Shown here: positions 44,714 to 52,390 of the stretch, in pieces
Layout of the letters: every line of letters starts with the position of its first letter
How positions within the stretch are numbered: the stretch's first letter is position 1
Source of the DNA: JAVBKV01 sp031553885
GTDB lineage: Bacteria; Bacteroidota; Bacteroidia; Bacteroidales; Azobacteroidaceae
Assembly (NCBI GenBank): GCA_031553885.1
Contig: JAVBKV010000012.1
Coordinates: forward strand, 1 to 61,672
DNA: 61,672 bases
Reading direction: 5' to 3'
Notes under the pieces: model-generated
Database searches by the model: none
What the model saw: only the letters and a program-made list of their open reading frames with translations
Told to the model about the DNA's origin: nothing
Made by a program: the position numbers and the translations under genes

Positions 44714-44746
44714 AGAGTTCCGGTCTGGCAGATCGGAATTCTTTTT
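44714..44746 (+). terminator. Terminator-like hairpin in the greA leader
   Basis: A 13-bp stem (44714-44726 with 44730-44742, two G-U pairs) around a GGC loop is followed directly by TTTTG. It lies downstream of the greA promoter and upstream of the greA start at 44790, so it may act as an attenuator. It could instead be the terminator of the preceding gene that ends at 44629. Confidence 0.6.
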
Positions 44747-44774
44747 GTTTTTCAACACAAGCTTAACAATAAAT

Positions 44775-44781
44775 AAGGAGG
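44775..44781 (+). promoter_or_regulatory. Strong Shine-Dalgarno sequence of greA
   Basis: AAGGAGG lies 8 bases before the ATG at 44790. I noticed no comparably strong Shine-Dalgarno site before the other genes whose starts I examined. In Bacteroidia such sites are rare because the anti-SD of 16S rRNA is usually hidden. The site also decides the greA start. Confidence 0.75.
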
Positions 44782-44789
44782 ATCTGGTT

Positions 44790-45260
44790 ATGGCAATAAG
44801 TTATATGACAGAAGAAGGTTACAAGAAATTACTGGAAGAAGTAAGTTACCTTGAAACCGTAAAACGTCCGGAAATATCGAAACAAATTGCAGAGGCTCGC
44901 GATAAAGGAGATTTGTCGGAAAATGCGGAATATGATGCGGCCAAAGATGCCCAAGGCATTCTGGAGGCAAAAATTTCTCAATTGAAAACATTAATTGCCA
45001 ATGCTCGCCTGATTGATGAAAGTCAAATATCTACGGACAGCGTGCAAATTCTTAATAAGGTAAAAATACGCAACACCAAGAACAATCAGACCATGGTTTA
45101 TACCCTCGTTGCAGAAAGCGAGGCAAACTTTAAAGAAGGAAAAATTGCAGTCAACACACCTATAGGAAAGGGCTTGCTGGGGAAAAAAGTGGGAGAAATC
45201 GCTGAAATCAAGGTTCCTTCCGGAATTATGACATTCGAAATTATGGACATTTCTATATAA
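44790..45260 (+). CDS. greA: Transcription elongation factor GreA
   Basis: Protein of 156 aa, typical for GreA, which enters the RNA polymerase secondary channel and triggers cleavage of backtracked RNA. The N-terminal coiled coil (about 1-75) carries the acidic tip in ARDKGDLSENAEYDAAKDAQ. The C-terminal FKBP-like domain contains INTPIGKGLLGKKVGEIAEI-type sequence and ends TFEIMDISI. The frame is open 15 codons further upstream, but the Shine-Dalgarno site and the family start MAISYMTEEGYKKL fix the start at 44790. A HIT gene follows after 8 bases. Confidence 0.95.
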   Translation: MAISYMTEEGYKKLLEEVSYLETVKRPEISKQIAEARDKGDLSENAEYDAAKDAQGILEAKISQLKTLIANARLIDESQISTDSVQILNKVKIRNTKNNQTMVYTLVAESEANFKEGKIAVNTPIGKGLLGKKVGEIAEIKVPSGIMTFEIMDISI

Positions 45261-45268
45261 TAAAAGTT

Positions 45269-45658
45269 ATGACTATTTTCAGCAGAATCATCGCAGGAGA
45301 AATCCCTTGTTACAAGGTTGCAGAAGACGAACGTTTTTTTGCCTTCCTGGATATAAATCCATTGGCAAAAGGTCATGTGCTGGTTGTGCCCAAGTTGGAA
45401 ACAGATTATATTTTTGACCTGGAAGATCCGATGCTTGCTGATATGATGTTATTCTCCAAACGGGTAGCCAGGGCGATTGAAAAAGCGATCCCATGCAAAC
45501 GGGTCGGAATTGCAGTCATGGGGTTAGAAGTTCCTCATGCACACATTCACCTGATTCCGATCAACAAAGAGTCTGACATGCACTTCGGAGGGAAGAAGCT
45601 CTCTCTGGAAAAAACAGAGTTTCAGAGCATTGCGTCAGCTATTGCCGAAAACCTCTGA
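45269..45658 (+). CDS. HIT-family nucleotide-binding protein
   Basis: Protein of 129 aa with the histidine triad motif VPHAHIHLIPI (His90, His92, His94) and the upstream FAFLDINPLAKGHVLVVPK motif. Hint-type members hydrolyse adenosine phosphoramidates or adenylated compounds in the cytoplasm. It is the second gene of the greA operon. A hairpin at 45668-45698 ends it. Confidence 0.92.
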   Translation: MTIFSRIIAGEIPCYKVAEDERFFAFLDINPLAKGHVLVVPKLETDYIFDLEDPMLADMMLFSKRVARAIEKAIPCKRVGIAVMGLEVPHAHIHLIPINKESDMHFGGKKLSLEKTEFQSIASAIAENL

Positions 45659-45667
45659 TTTTTTCTC

Positions 45668-45698
45668 TTAAAGTCCTTGAGGACCTTAAGGACTTTAA
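45668..45698. terminator. Terminator between the HIT gene and the PfkB kinase gene
   Basis: An 11-bp perfect stem TTAAAGTCCTT/AAGGACTTTAA lies 9 bases after the HIT stop. Its right arm contains the TAA stop of the converging kinase gene. The loop has GAGGACC, a partial copy of the stem. Confidence 0.7.
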
Positions 45699-46627
45699 AT
45701 CCCAATAGCCCGCTGAGTTCCCGCAAACTCCCGGGAAACATAATTCTCCTGAGAAAGGCAGGCTTCCCTGGCAAACTGAATGGCCAACGGAATCAATTGA
45801 TCCCAATCCCGATCGTCCAATCGGTCAAGGTGCCGGAACAACAAGTCATGCTTCATTAGTCCATAAATCATTCCGGCATTAAAGTTGTCTCCAGCTCCGA
45901 TGGTAGAAACCGGAGTCAAAGGTTCTACTTTATAGGTTTTATTCAGCGTTCCGGATTTCAGCAAAACATCTCCATTTCCTTGTGTAACAATAAAATGCTT
46001 GCAATAAAACGAAATGTGATCCCGATAAATTTCATCGATTGTTTTACCGGGGAACAAGGTTTCCAGGTCCTCATCCGAGCAACGCACAATGGATGCATAT
46101 TCAAAGTTTTCCAGAAACTGAGCCGTCAATTTCAAACGTTCATGAGCATGAGCTTTCCGGAAATTGATATCATAGTACACCAGGGCACGTTGCTCCCGGG
46201 CAACTTTCAATAACTCCAGGACCCGCTCCCTCAACACCGGATTCACAGCAAAATAAGAACTCAGAACAACAATATCGTCTTCCCGGATTTCAGGAAAATC
46301 GACATCCAACCTTTTTTCCGGAAAATTTTTATAAAAAACATATTCGGCATCCTGCTGCTCATTCAGGAATGCCATAGCAACAGGAGTATGTCCATCCTGA
46401 AAAAAATCAATGTAACGGGTAGACAAGTTATTTTCCTGCATGAAGTTCCTGATCAACCGGCCAACCCGGTCATCTCCTACCTCACTGATAAAATAAGAAG
46501 GAAGATTACACCTCCCAAGCGAGACCATACAATTAAAAACAGAACCTCCCGGAACAGCCCTGAAAGGTTGATCGTCCCGGAAAATAATATCCAGAACCGT
46601 TTCCCCGATACCGACAATTTTTCTCAT
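45695..46627 (-). CDS. PfkB-family sugar kinase (fructokinase-like)
   Basis: Protein of 310 aa of the ribokinase fold. The N-terminal part has MRKIVGIGETVLDIIF and PGGSVFNCMVSLGRCNLPSY. The C-terminal signature is STIGAGDNFNAGMIYGL with catalytic Asp247. It phosphorylates a sugar with ATP; fructose is a common substrate in this branch but is not proven here. Its start overlaps the stop of the SIS isomerase gene (ATGA), which indicates coupled translation and a shared pathway. Confidence 0.9.
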   Translation of the reverse strand: MRKIVGIGETVLDIIFRDDQPFRAVPGGSVFNCMVSLGRCNLPSYFISEVGDDRVGRLIRNFMQENNLSTRYIDFFQDGHTPVAMAFLNEQQDAEYVFYKNFPEKRLDVDFPEIREDDIVVLSSYFAVNPVLRERVLELLKVAREQRALVYYDINFRKAHAHERLKLTAQFLENFEYASIVRCSDEDLETLFPGKTIDEIYRDHISFYCKHFIVTQGNGDVLLKSGTLNKTYKVEPLTPVSTIGAGDNFNAGMIYGLMKHDLLFRHLDRLDDRDWDQLIPLAIQFAREACLSQENYVSREFAGTQRAIGI

Positions 46628-47244
46628 TTTTCGGTTGAATTTTGTTGCACCTGCTTTCTAGAAACAGCTCCCAGATAACCACCATGGTGTCTTTTTGCAT
46701 AATCATGAATCGAAAATCCGATTTTTTTCATGGTTTCCACCACAAGCAAATCTCCGATAACTGTCATAACAGTAGTGGAGGTAGTAGGTGTCATCCCTAG
46801 TGGGCAAACTTCCTTCGGGTTTCCGGTAAGCAGGCAAACATCTGCTCCCTGAGCCAGCGGGCTATCCTCATTACTCGTTATGACAATAAACCGAACGTCA
46901 GGAACCAATACCCGAGCCAAATCGATCAATTCGATAATTTCACGGGTTTTCCCGGAATTCGAAATCAGGAGCATGGCATCATTTTCACTCAGAATACCTA
47001 GGTCTCCGTGCTGAGCTTCGCTGGGATGAAGAAAACAAGCAGATGTCCCTGTAGAGCTGAAAGTAGTAGCCATATTAGACGCAATCTGTCCGGCTTTCCC
47101 CATACCACTGGTAACCAGTTTTCCTTTTTTCCGGTGAACTTGTTCGATAATCAAATCAACAGCACGTTCATAATTATCCGTCAACGGAATATTCAGAAGG
47201 GCTTCCGCCTCTTTTCTCACTATATCTTTCAGATCTTCTATCAT
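46624..47244 (-). CDS. SIS-domain sugar-phosphate isomerase (KpsF/KdsD-like, without CBS domains)
   Basis: Protein of 206 aa consisting of one SIS domain. Family phrases are VTSGMGKAGQIASNMATTFS, SACFLHPSEAQHGDLGIL, LLISNSGKTREIIELI and VCPLGMTPTTSTTVMTVIGD. The last is characteristic of arabinose-5-phosphate isomerases. The two CBS domains found in full-length KdsD (about 330 aa) are missing and the protein ends after KRHHGGYLG. I chose the start at 47244 (MIEDLKDIV); an upstream Met at 47271 would lie on the promoter. It may make a Kdo precursor or isomerise another sugar phosphate for the coupled kinase. Confidence 0.87.
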   Translation of the reverse strand: MIEDLKDIVRKEAEALLNIPLTDNYERAVDLIIEQVHRKKGKLVTSGMGKAGQIASNMATTFSSTGTSACFLHPSEAQHGDLGILSENDAMLLISNSGKTREIIELIDLARVLVPDVRFIVITSNEDSPLAQGADVCLLTGNPKEVCPLGMTPTTSTTVMTVIGDLLVVETMKKIGFSIHDYAKRHHGGYLGAVSRKQVQQNSTEK

Positions 47245-47259
47245 AATTGTATATCCATT

Positions 47260-47292
47260 TTTGCCTTGCAAAGGTATTTATTTATACTTTTG
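47260..47292 (+). promoter_or_regulatory. Promoter of the M16 peptidase gene
   Basis: TTTG (47260-47263), 21 bases, then TACTTTTG (47285-47292), 24 bases before the ATG at 47317. The -7 box of the opposite promoter lies within the spacer. Confidence 0.55.
47269..47276 (-). promoter_or_regulatory. Candidate -7 box for the SIS-kinase operon
   Basis: The minus strand reads TACCTTTG 24 bases before the SIS start at 47244. It lies inside the plus-strand promoter, so the two cannot be occupied at once. Confidence 0.45.
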
Positions 47293-47316
47293 TATGCTAA
47301 AAATCAAGCAAAATAT

Positions 47317-48540
47317 ATGCACTACGAATCTCATCGTTTTTCTAATGGACTTCGGATCATTCACTTACAGAATAATTCTCCCGTTTCCTATTGTGGCTTT
47401 ACCGTAGGAGCCGGAACCAGGGATGAAGCGTCAAATGAATTCGGGATGGCCCATTTCATTGAGCACATGTTGTTCAAAGGAACGAAAAAAAGAAGGGCCT
47501 GGCATATCCTGAACCGGATGGAAAATGTCGGGGGAGAATTGAATGCCTATACCACCAAAGAGGAAACCGTATTGTATTCGGTCTGCCTGGCCGATGATAC
47601 GGAACGTGCCGTCGAACTGCTCTCTGATATTGTTTTTAATTCCCAATTTCCCGAACCTGAAATTGAAAAAGAACGGGAAGTCGTCCTGGATGAAATCAAT
47701 TCTTATAAAGATAATCCTTCGGAACAGATTTTCGATGATTTTGAAAACCTGTTGTTTGCCGGGCACGAAATCGGACACAACATCCTGGGAGTAGCGGATA
47801 GCTTAAATACATTCAACCAGACTTCCTGTAAACGCTTCTTTCAACAATTTTATCAACCGGAAAACATGGTGTTTTTTTATTACGGAAAAATACCTTTTAG
47901 CAAAATAGTCCGGATTACATCCAAATACATGCAGCCGGAATCAATTTTTCCGGGAACTCAACAAAAAAGAACAGCACCCTCAATGATCGCTTCCGATCAG
48001 ATTGAAATGGACAAAGGACTCCACCAGGCTCATGTCATGATCGGATCCAGGGGGTACAGCCTGCATGACAAAAACCGTATCGGCCTGTATTTTTTGAACA
48101 ATTTACTTGGAGGACCGGGTATGAACAGTCGCCTGAATCTGAACCTGAGGGAAAAACACGGCTTGGTTTATACAGTCGAATCCAGTCTGACATCTTATTC
48201 CGACACCGGAATCCTCAGTATCTATTTCGGCTGTGATCATGAGACGAAAGACAAGTGTCTGAAACTGACTTACAAGGAACTGAAAAAACTCCGGGAAGAA
48301 AAACTCACTACGGCTCAATTAACAGCTGCCCAGAAACAATTGAAAGGTCAATTGGGAATCTCCGGCGACCACAGTGAAAATGTAGCACTCGGAATGGGAA
48401 AAAGCTTCTTGCATTTCAACCGTTATGATCAACTGGAAGAAGTATACAGGAAAATCGATGCAATAACATCCGGCCAGGTACTGGAAATCGCAAATGATGT
48501 ATTGGATGAAAAAAAACTGTTCCGCCTGGTCTTTCAATAA
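47317..48540 (+). CDS. M16-family zinc metallopeptidase
   Basis: Protein of 407 aa with the inverted zinc motif HFIEH (His46, Glu49, His50), and the third ligand Glu expected in EIEKEREVVLDEINSY. The C-terminal half has the family element GGPGMNSRLNLNLREKHGLV. The frame is open far upstream (to 47008), but that part runs through the SIS gene and the divergent promoters. MHYESHRFSNGLRII at 47317 matches family starts. It has no signal peptide, so it is probably cytoplasmic, like other single-unit processing-peptidase-like M16B proteins. The physiological substrate is unknown. Confidence 0.92.
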   Translation: MHYESHRFSNGLRIIHLQNNSPVSYCGFTVGAGTRDEASNEFGMAHFIEHMLFKGTKKRRAWHILNRMENVGGELNAYTTKEETVLYSVCLADDTERAVELLSDIVFNSQFPEPEIEKEREVVLDEINSYKDNPSEQIFDDFENLLFAGHEIGHNILGVADSLNTFNQTSCKRFFQQFYQPENMVFFYYGKIPFSKIVRITSKYMQPESIFPGTQQKRTAPSMIASDQIEMDKGLHQAHVMIGSRGYSLHDKNRIGLYFLNNLLGGPGMNSRLNLNLREKHGLVYTVESSLTSYSDTGILSIYFGCDHETKDKCLKLTYKELKKLREEKLTTAQLTAAQKQLKGQLGISGDHSENVALGMGKSFLHFNRYDQLEEVYRKIDAITSGQVLEIANDVLDEKKLFRLVFQ

Positions 48541-48678
48541 CGTGGCTATCGGAAACCAGCCTCTTTTATCTGTTTTTTTGCTTCTCAACAGAATATTGTT
48601 GCTTTATTACGGCAAAAAAATAGTTTCGTTTTATAAATATACACAATTATTTACATTCATTTCCGTTTATACTAACGG

Positions 48679-49698
48679 ATGAAAAAAATCTTTTTCATAA
48701 TAATTATCTTTAGTATTGCAGGCTGTCATCATCTGGCAGCCCAATATGATGCGCAATTGAGTAACTACTGGGCAACCAATAATTACTTCAATCCTGCATA
48801 TGCCGGACAAAGTAATAACCTGGAGCTCACAGCCCTCAACCGGATGCAATGGATCGGTATCAAAAATGCTCCGAAAACCATGCTGATTACCGGGGAAATG
48901 CCAATGGAATTCATGGGAAGAACACATGGGATCGGAGCCAAAATGTTTAATGAATCCATTGGACTATTCAGCCATACTATTATTTCCGCGCAATATGCGT
49001 ATAAAAAAGACATGTGGAAAGGTAAATTCAGCGCTGGAATTCAATTGGGATATATCTCCGAAAAGTTTAAAGGAAGCCAGGTGGAGATTCCCGAAGACGA
49101 CTACCATGAACCCTCCGATGACGGGATTCCAAATTCAGACATTGAAGGAACTTCGATCGATGCTGCACTGGGAATCTTTTATTCCAATAAAAAATGGTAT
49201 GCCGGAATATCCGTTAACCATTTGCTTGCTCCCAAATTACAATTGGGAGAAAATTATATTCTGGATATTCCCCGTTCATATTATTTAACAGCCGGATACA
49301 ATATACAATTAAACAATCCGTTATTAGAATTACGACCGACGTTATTGATCAAATCCACTGAATCGAGTTCTTATTTTATAGAAGAAGATTCCCTGGTAGA
49401 AGTAACAGAAAAAAATGCAATGAAGGCCATGTGGACTAATACTCAGATCGATGTTAATTTACGGTTGATCTATAACAAACAGTATTGGGGTGGATTAGGT
49501 TGGAGAAAAGGAGATGCTGCGATTATCATGCTCGGGGGTAAGTTCAAAATGATAGAAGTCGGCTATGCATACGACTTTCCGATTTCAACCATGATCAAAG
49601 GAACAAGCGGTAGTCATGAATTATTTGTTAAGTATATTGTCGACCTGAGTTTAAGAAAAAAGACTAAAAACAAACACAAAAGCGTTCGAATATTATAG
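48679..49698 (+). CDS. porP: PorP/SprF-family type IX secretion membrane protein
   Basis: Protein of 339 aa predicted as an outer-membrane beta-barrel. The family start is clear after the signal: YDAQLSNYWATNNYFNPAYA and AGQSNNLELTALNRMQWIGI. The export signal is MKKIFFIIIIFSIAGCHHLA; both a lipobox (IAGC, Cys16) and a signal-peptidase-I site after LAAQ are possible. It begins the porP-gldK-gldL-gldM-gldN cluster, the same order as porPKLMN of Porphyromonas. In the T9SS these proteins anchor or support secretion of surface proteins. Confidence 0.93.
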   Translation: MKKIFFIIIIFSIAGCHHLAAQYDAQLSNYWATNNYFNPAYAGQSNNLELTALNRMQWIGIKNAPKTMLITGEMPMEFMGRTHGIGAKMFNESIGLFSHTIISAQYAYKKDMWKGKFSAGIQLGYISEKFKGSQVEIPEDDYHEPSDDGIPNSDIEGTSIDAALGIFYSNKKWYAGISVNHLLAPKLQLGENYILDIPRSYYLTAGYNIQLNNPLLELRPTLLIKSTESSSYFIEEDSLVEVTEKNAMKAMWTNTQIDVNLRLIYNKQYWGGLGWRKGDAAIIMLGGKFKMIEVGYAYDFPISTMIKGTSGSHELFVKYIVDLSLRKKTKNKHKSVRIL

Positions 49699-49701
49699 AA
49701 T

Positions 49702-51123
49702 ATGAAAAAATTGATATTTCTGGCCATAACAGCCGGTATCTGTATTTCCTGCGGAAGATCGTTTCAGGGAGACGGAGGTGAACTGACGGGAGCAAGCGCT
49801 TCCGCCTGGAGTGAACCGTCTCCTTTTGGTATGGTATTAATCAAAAGGGGGTCATTCGATATGGGTCCTGCAGATAAAGATTCGTTATGGGGTGTCCATC
49901 AGGACCCGAAAGGTGTTTCCATCGATGCTTTCTGGATGGATGCCACTGAGGTAACAAATTCAGAATACCGGCAATTTATCTATTGGGTGAGGGACTCCGT
50001 CGTCCGGGAACGATTGTATGATCCGGCTTATGGAGGAAACGACTTATTCAAAATAACAGAAGATAAGGAAGGCAATCCGATCGAACCACCCATCCTGGAC
50101 TGGAAACGACCGATACCTACCGAGAGAAGGGCCAACGAAGACGAGTTGAATGCAATGAACAGCGTTTATTTTACTCATCCGATCACCGGAGAAAAGAAAC
50201 TGGATCCCGATCAGATGATCTACCGCTACAGTTGGTACGACCATACCAGCGCTGCCCTGCGGAAACACCGCCTGAAACCGGAAGACCGGGTTAAAAATAC
50301 GGATATCACTGTTGACCCGAATGAAGCGGTTATGATTTCCAAAGACACGGCTTATATCAATGAAGAAGGACAAATCATCAACGAAACCATTACCCGTCCG
50401 CTGGGATCTTTGTATGATTTCCTGCATACACGGATTGTGAATATTTATCCGGATGAAACCTGCTGGGTGAATGATTTCAATAACGCTTACAATGAACCTT
50501 ACATGCGCCTGTACCTGAATCATCCCGGCTATAACGACTATCCCGTAGTAGGTGTATCCTGGGAACAGGCTACTGCTTTTTGTGTCTGGCGTACCGATTA
50601 CCTAAAAAAAACCTTACTGCCCGGAAGAAACATCGAGCCTTACCGGTTGCCCACCGAAGCCGAATTTGAATATGCTGCGCGTAGTGGGAAAACGGAAAAT
50701 AAATACCCCTGGCAACAAGACGGTGTAACCGGAGAAAAAGGATGTTTCCTCGGCAACTTCAAGCCAGGCAGAGGAAATTACACCAAAGACGGTCACCTGA
50801 TCTCTTCCCGGGTAGCTTCATTTTCTCCCAACGAATTCGGACTGTATGATATGGCAGGTAACGTAGCTGAATGGACCTCAACCAGTTTCCTGGAATCCGG
50901 TCCTGAAATCATGAGTGACATGAATCCTGAATACCGTTACAATGCAGCTAAAGAAGATCCCTACGCCATGAAGAAAAAAGTGGTTCGCGGAGGTTCCTGG
51001 AAGGATGTTTCGAACTTCATCCGTTCGGATGTACGGACATTCGAATACCAGAACGAACAGCGCTCTTACATCGGCTTCCGCTGTGTACGGACTCAGGTCG
51101 GATTTGCTAAAAGTAAGAAATGA
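49702..51123 (+). CDS. gldK: GldK/PorK, T9SS outer-membrane ring lipoprotein
   Basis: Protein of 473 aa with lipobox ICISC (Cys17) and a formylglycine-generating-enzyme-like fold: GSFDMGPADKDSLWGVHQDP, FWMDATEVTNSEYRQFIYWV, GVSWEQATAFCVWRTDYLKK and the end VVRGGSWKDVSNFIRSDVRT ... IGFRCVR. It is thought to have lost FGE catalysis and to form, with GldN, the periplasmic ring attached to the outer membrane. It starts 3 bases after porP. Confidence 0.95.
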   Translation: MKKLIFLAITAGICISCGRSFQGDGGELTGASASAWSEPSPFGMVLIKRGSFDMGPADKDSLWGVHQDPKGVSIDAFWMDATEVTNSEYRQFIYWVRDSVVRERLYDPAYGGNDLFKITEDKEGNPIEPPILDWKRPIPTERRANEDELNAMNSVYFTHPITGEKKLDPDQMIYRYSWYDHTSAALRKHRLKPEDRVKNTDITVDPNEAVMISKDTAYINEEGQIINETITRPLGSLYDFLHTRIVNIYPDETCWVNDFNNAYNEPYMRLYLNHPGYNDYPVVGVSWEQATAFCVWRTDYLKKTLLPGRNIEPYRLPTEAEFEYAARSGKTENKYPWQQDGVTGEKGCFLGNFKPGRGNYTKDGHLISSRVASFSPNEFGLYDMAGNVAEWTSTSFLESGPEIMSDMNPEYRYNAAKEDPYAMKKKVVRGGSWKDVSNFIRSDVRTFEYQNEQRSYIGFRCVRTQVGFAKSKK

Positions 51124-51175
51124 TAGGAATTTTGAATTGGATAAGTAAATAATAATAAAACAGATAAGTATAGAT

Positions 51176-52375
51176 ATGGGAATCAGGAGAAGATATAAAA
51201 ATTTCGTTGAAAAATTCCTGTCCAGAGATCAGGGCAAACGATTTTTTCAATTTTTCTATAACTGGGGAGCTGCTATTGTAGTTATCGGAGCGCTTGCAAA
51301 AATAGAACACTGGCCTTACGGTCTGGGTGGGGTTTTGCTGACCGTCGGATTGGTCACCGAATTCTTTGTATTCTTTATTTCTGCGTTTGAAACGCCGGCC
51401 AAAGAATATCAATGGGAACAGGTTTTCCCTATTCTGGATAGCAATGATGCCGAAGACCGGCCTGTATTCGGAAAAGGAAGCGGTGGTAACGGAGGAAGTT
51501 CTGTCGTAATCGGCGGAGGTAACGGAAGTTCAGGCGCTACAGCAGGAACTCCTGCTGGCGGAGTCGCTGCCGCTTCAGGATCAAGCGGCCCTATTATCAT
51601 TGGTGGCGCTGTATTCGGAGGAGGTGCTGCTGCTTCCGGAAGTTCAGGACAAGCCGGAGTCGGAAGTGCTACTGCTGCTGCAGAAGCCATGACACCCGGA
51701 CAGATTAAACAATCGTTCGGTATCCCTTCCAGTGTCGACATTTCGGAAGAAGACAGTAATGCACTGACCGCCAGCATCAAAAAACTGGCCGGGGCTGCCG
51801 ATCAACTTTCCAAAATGGCAGAATTAACGGATGCCACTCAACAATACCTGGATCAATTGTCCGAAATGTCTGAAAACATGCAACGATTCAGTTCTGTTAC
51901 AAATAACCTGACAAGTGTATCCGACACTTTACTCGGTTCATATAAGAGTATTACGGATAATTCAGACGGAATTACCGAAAGTTCCCGCGGTTATGTACAG
52001 CAAATGGAAAACCTGAATCGCAATATTTCCGGTCTGAATACAATCTATGAAATCCAGTTGAAGAGCGTAAGCTCCCAAATCGATGCAATCGAGCGGATCA
52101 ATGCCGGTCTGATGCGTATCAAGGATTTGTACGAAGGTTCGATTGTCGACAGTTCGGTATTCCGCAGTGAAACGGAGAAAATGGCTCAACAATTAGGAGC
52201 ATTGAACGGTGTGTACAACCGCTTGCTTAATGCAATGACCATGAACATGTATGGGGCAGGTCCGGCCAATTTTAATCCGGGTTACAACAATCCGAATCCT
52301 GGAACTTACAACCCGGGACAGCAAGGCGGCGGATATAACCCCAACCCCGGACAGAATCCCAATACGAATCTTTAA
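51176..52375 (+). CDS. gldL: GldL/PorL, T9SS motor stator with an enlarged linker
   Basis: Protein of 399 aa. Two membrane helices (about 26-42 and 50-70) carry the family motif KIEHWP (Lys42, Glu44, His45) and a helix-2 glutamate, Glu62, near the position of the proton-path glutamate of GldL. GldL pentamers surround a GldM dimer and convert proton flow into motion. After the membrane part there is a Gly/Ser/Ala-rich stretch of about 85 residues (about 97-182), then a helical coiled region (about 185-355) and a C-terminal tail of Asn/Pro/Gly/Tyr repeats (NFNPGYNNPNPGTYNPGQ). The protein is clearly longer than GldL of Flavobacterium (about 215 aa) and PorL (about 309 aa). Confidence 0.94.
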   Translation: MGIRRRYKNFVEKFLSRDQGKRFFQFFYNWGAAIVVIGALAKIEHWPYGLGGVLLTVGLVTEFFVFFISAFETPAKEYQWEQVFPILDSNDAEDRPVFGKGSGGNGGSSVVIGGGNGSSGATAGTPAGGVAAASGSSGPIIIGGAVFGGGAAASGSSGQAGVGSATAAAEAMTPGQIKQSFGIPSSVDISEEDSNALTASIKKLAGAADQLSKMAELTDATQQYLDQLSEMSENMQRFSSVTNNLTSVSDTLLGSYKSITDNSDGITESSRGYVQQMENLNRNISGLNTIYEIQLKSVSSQIDAIERINAGLMRIKDLYEGSIVDSSVFRSETEKMAQQLGALNGVYNRLLNAMTMNMYGAGPANFNPGYNNPNPGTYNPGQQGGGYNPNPGQNPNTNL

Positions 52376-52390
52376 TTCTTAATTTTTAAG
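52372..52390. repeat. Single AT arm between gldL and gldM
   Basis: TTAATTCTTAATTTTTAAG starts at the gldL stop codon and resembles one arm of the nuo spacer palindromes (TTTTTAATTCTTA type). No complementary arm is present in this 15-base spacer. Confidence 0.5.

Noticed and set aside
47008..47316. N-terminal extension of the M16 peptidase frame
   Set aside because: It covers the SIS gene in antisense and the divergent promoters. The family start is at 47317.
49702..51123. Formylglycine-generating enzyme that would mature the sulfatase at 33616
   Set aside because: The fold is shared, but this is GldK by gene order, lipobox and lack of the catalytic cysteine pair. The sulfatase is of the serine type and would need a radical-SAM enzyme instead.
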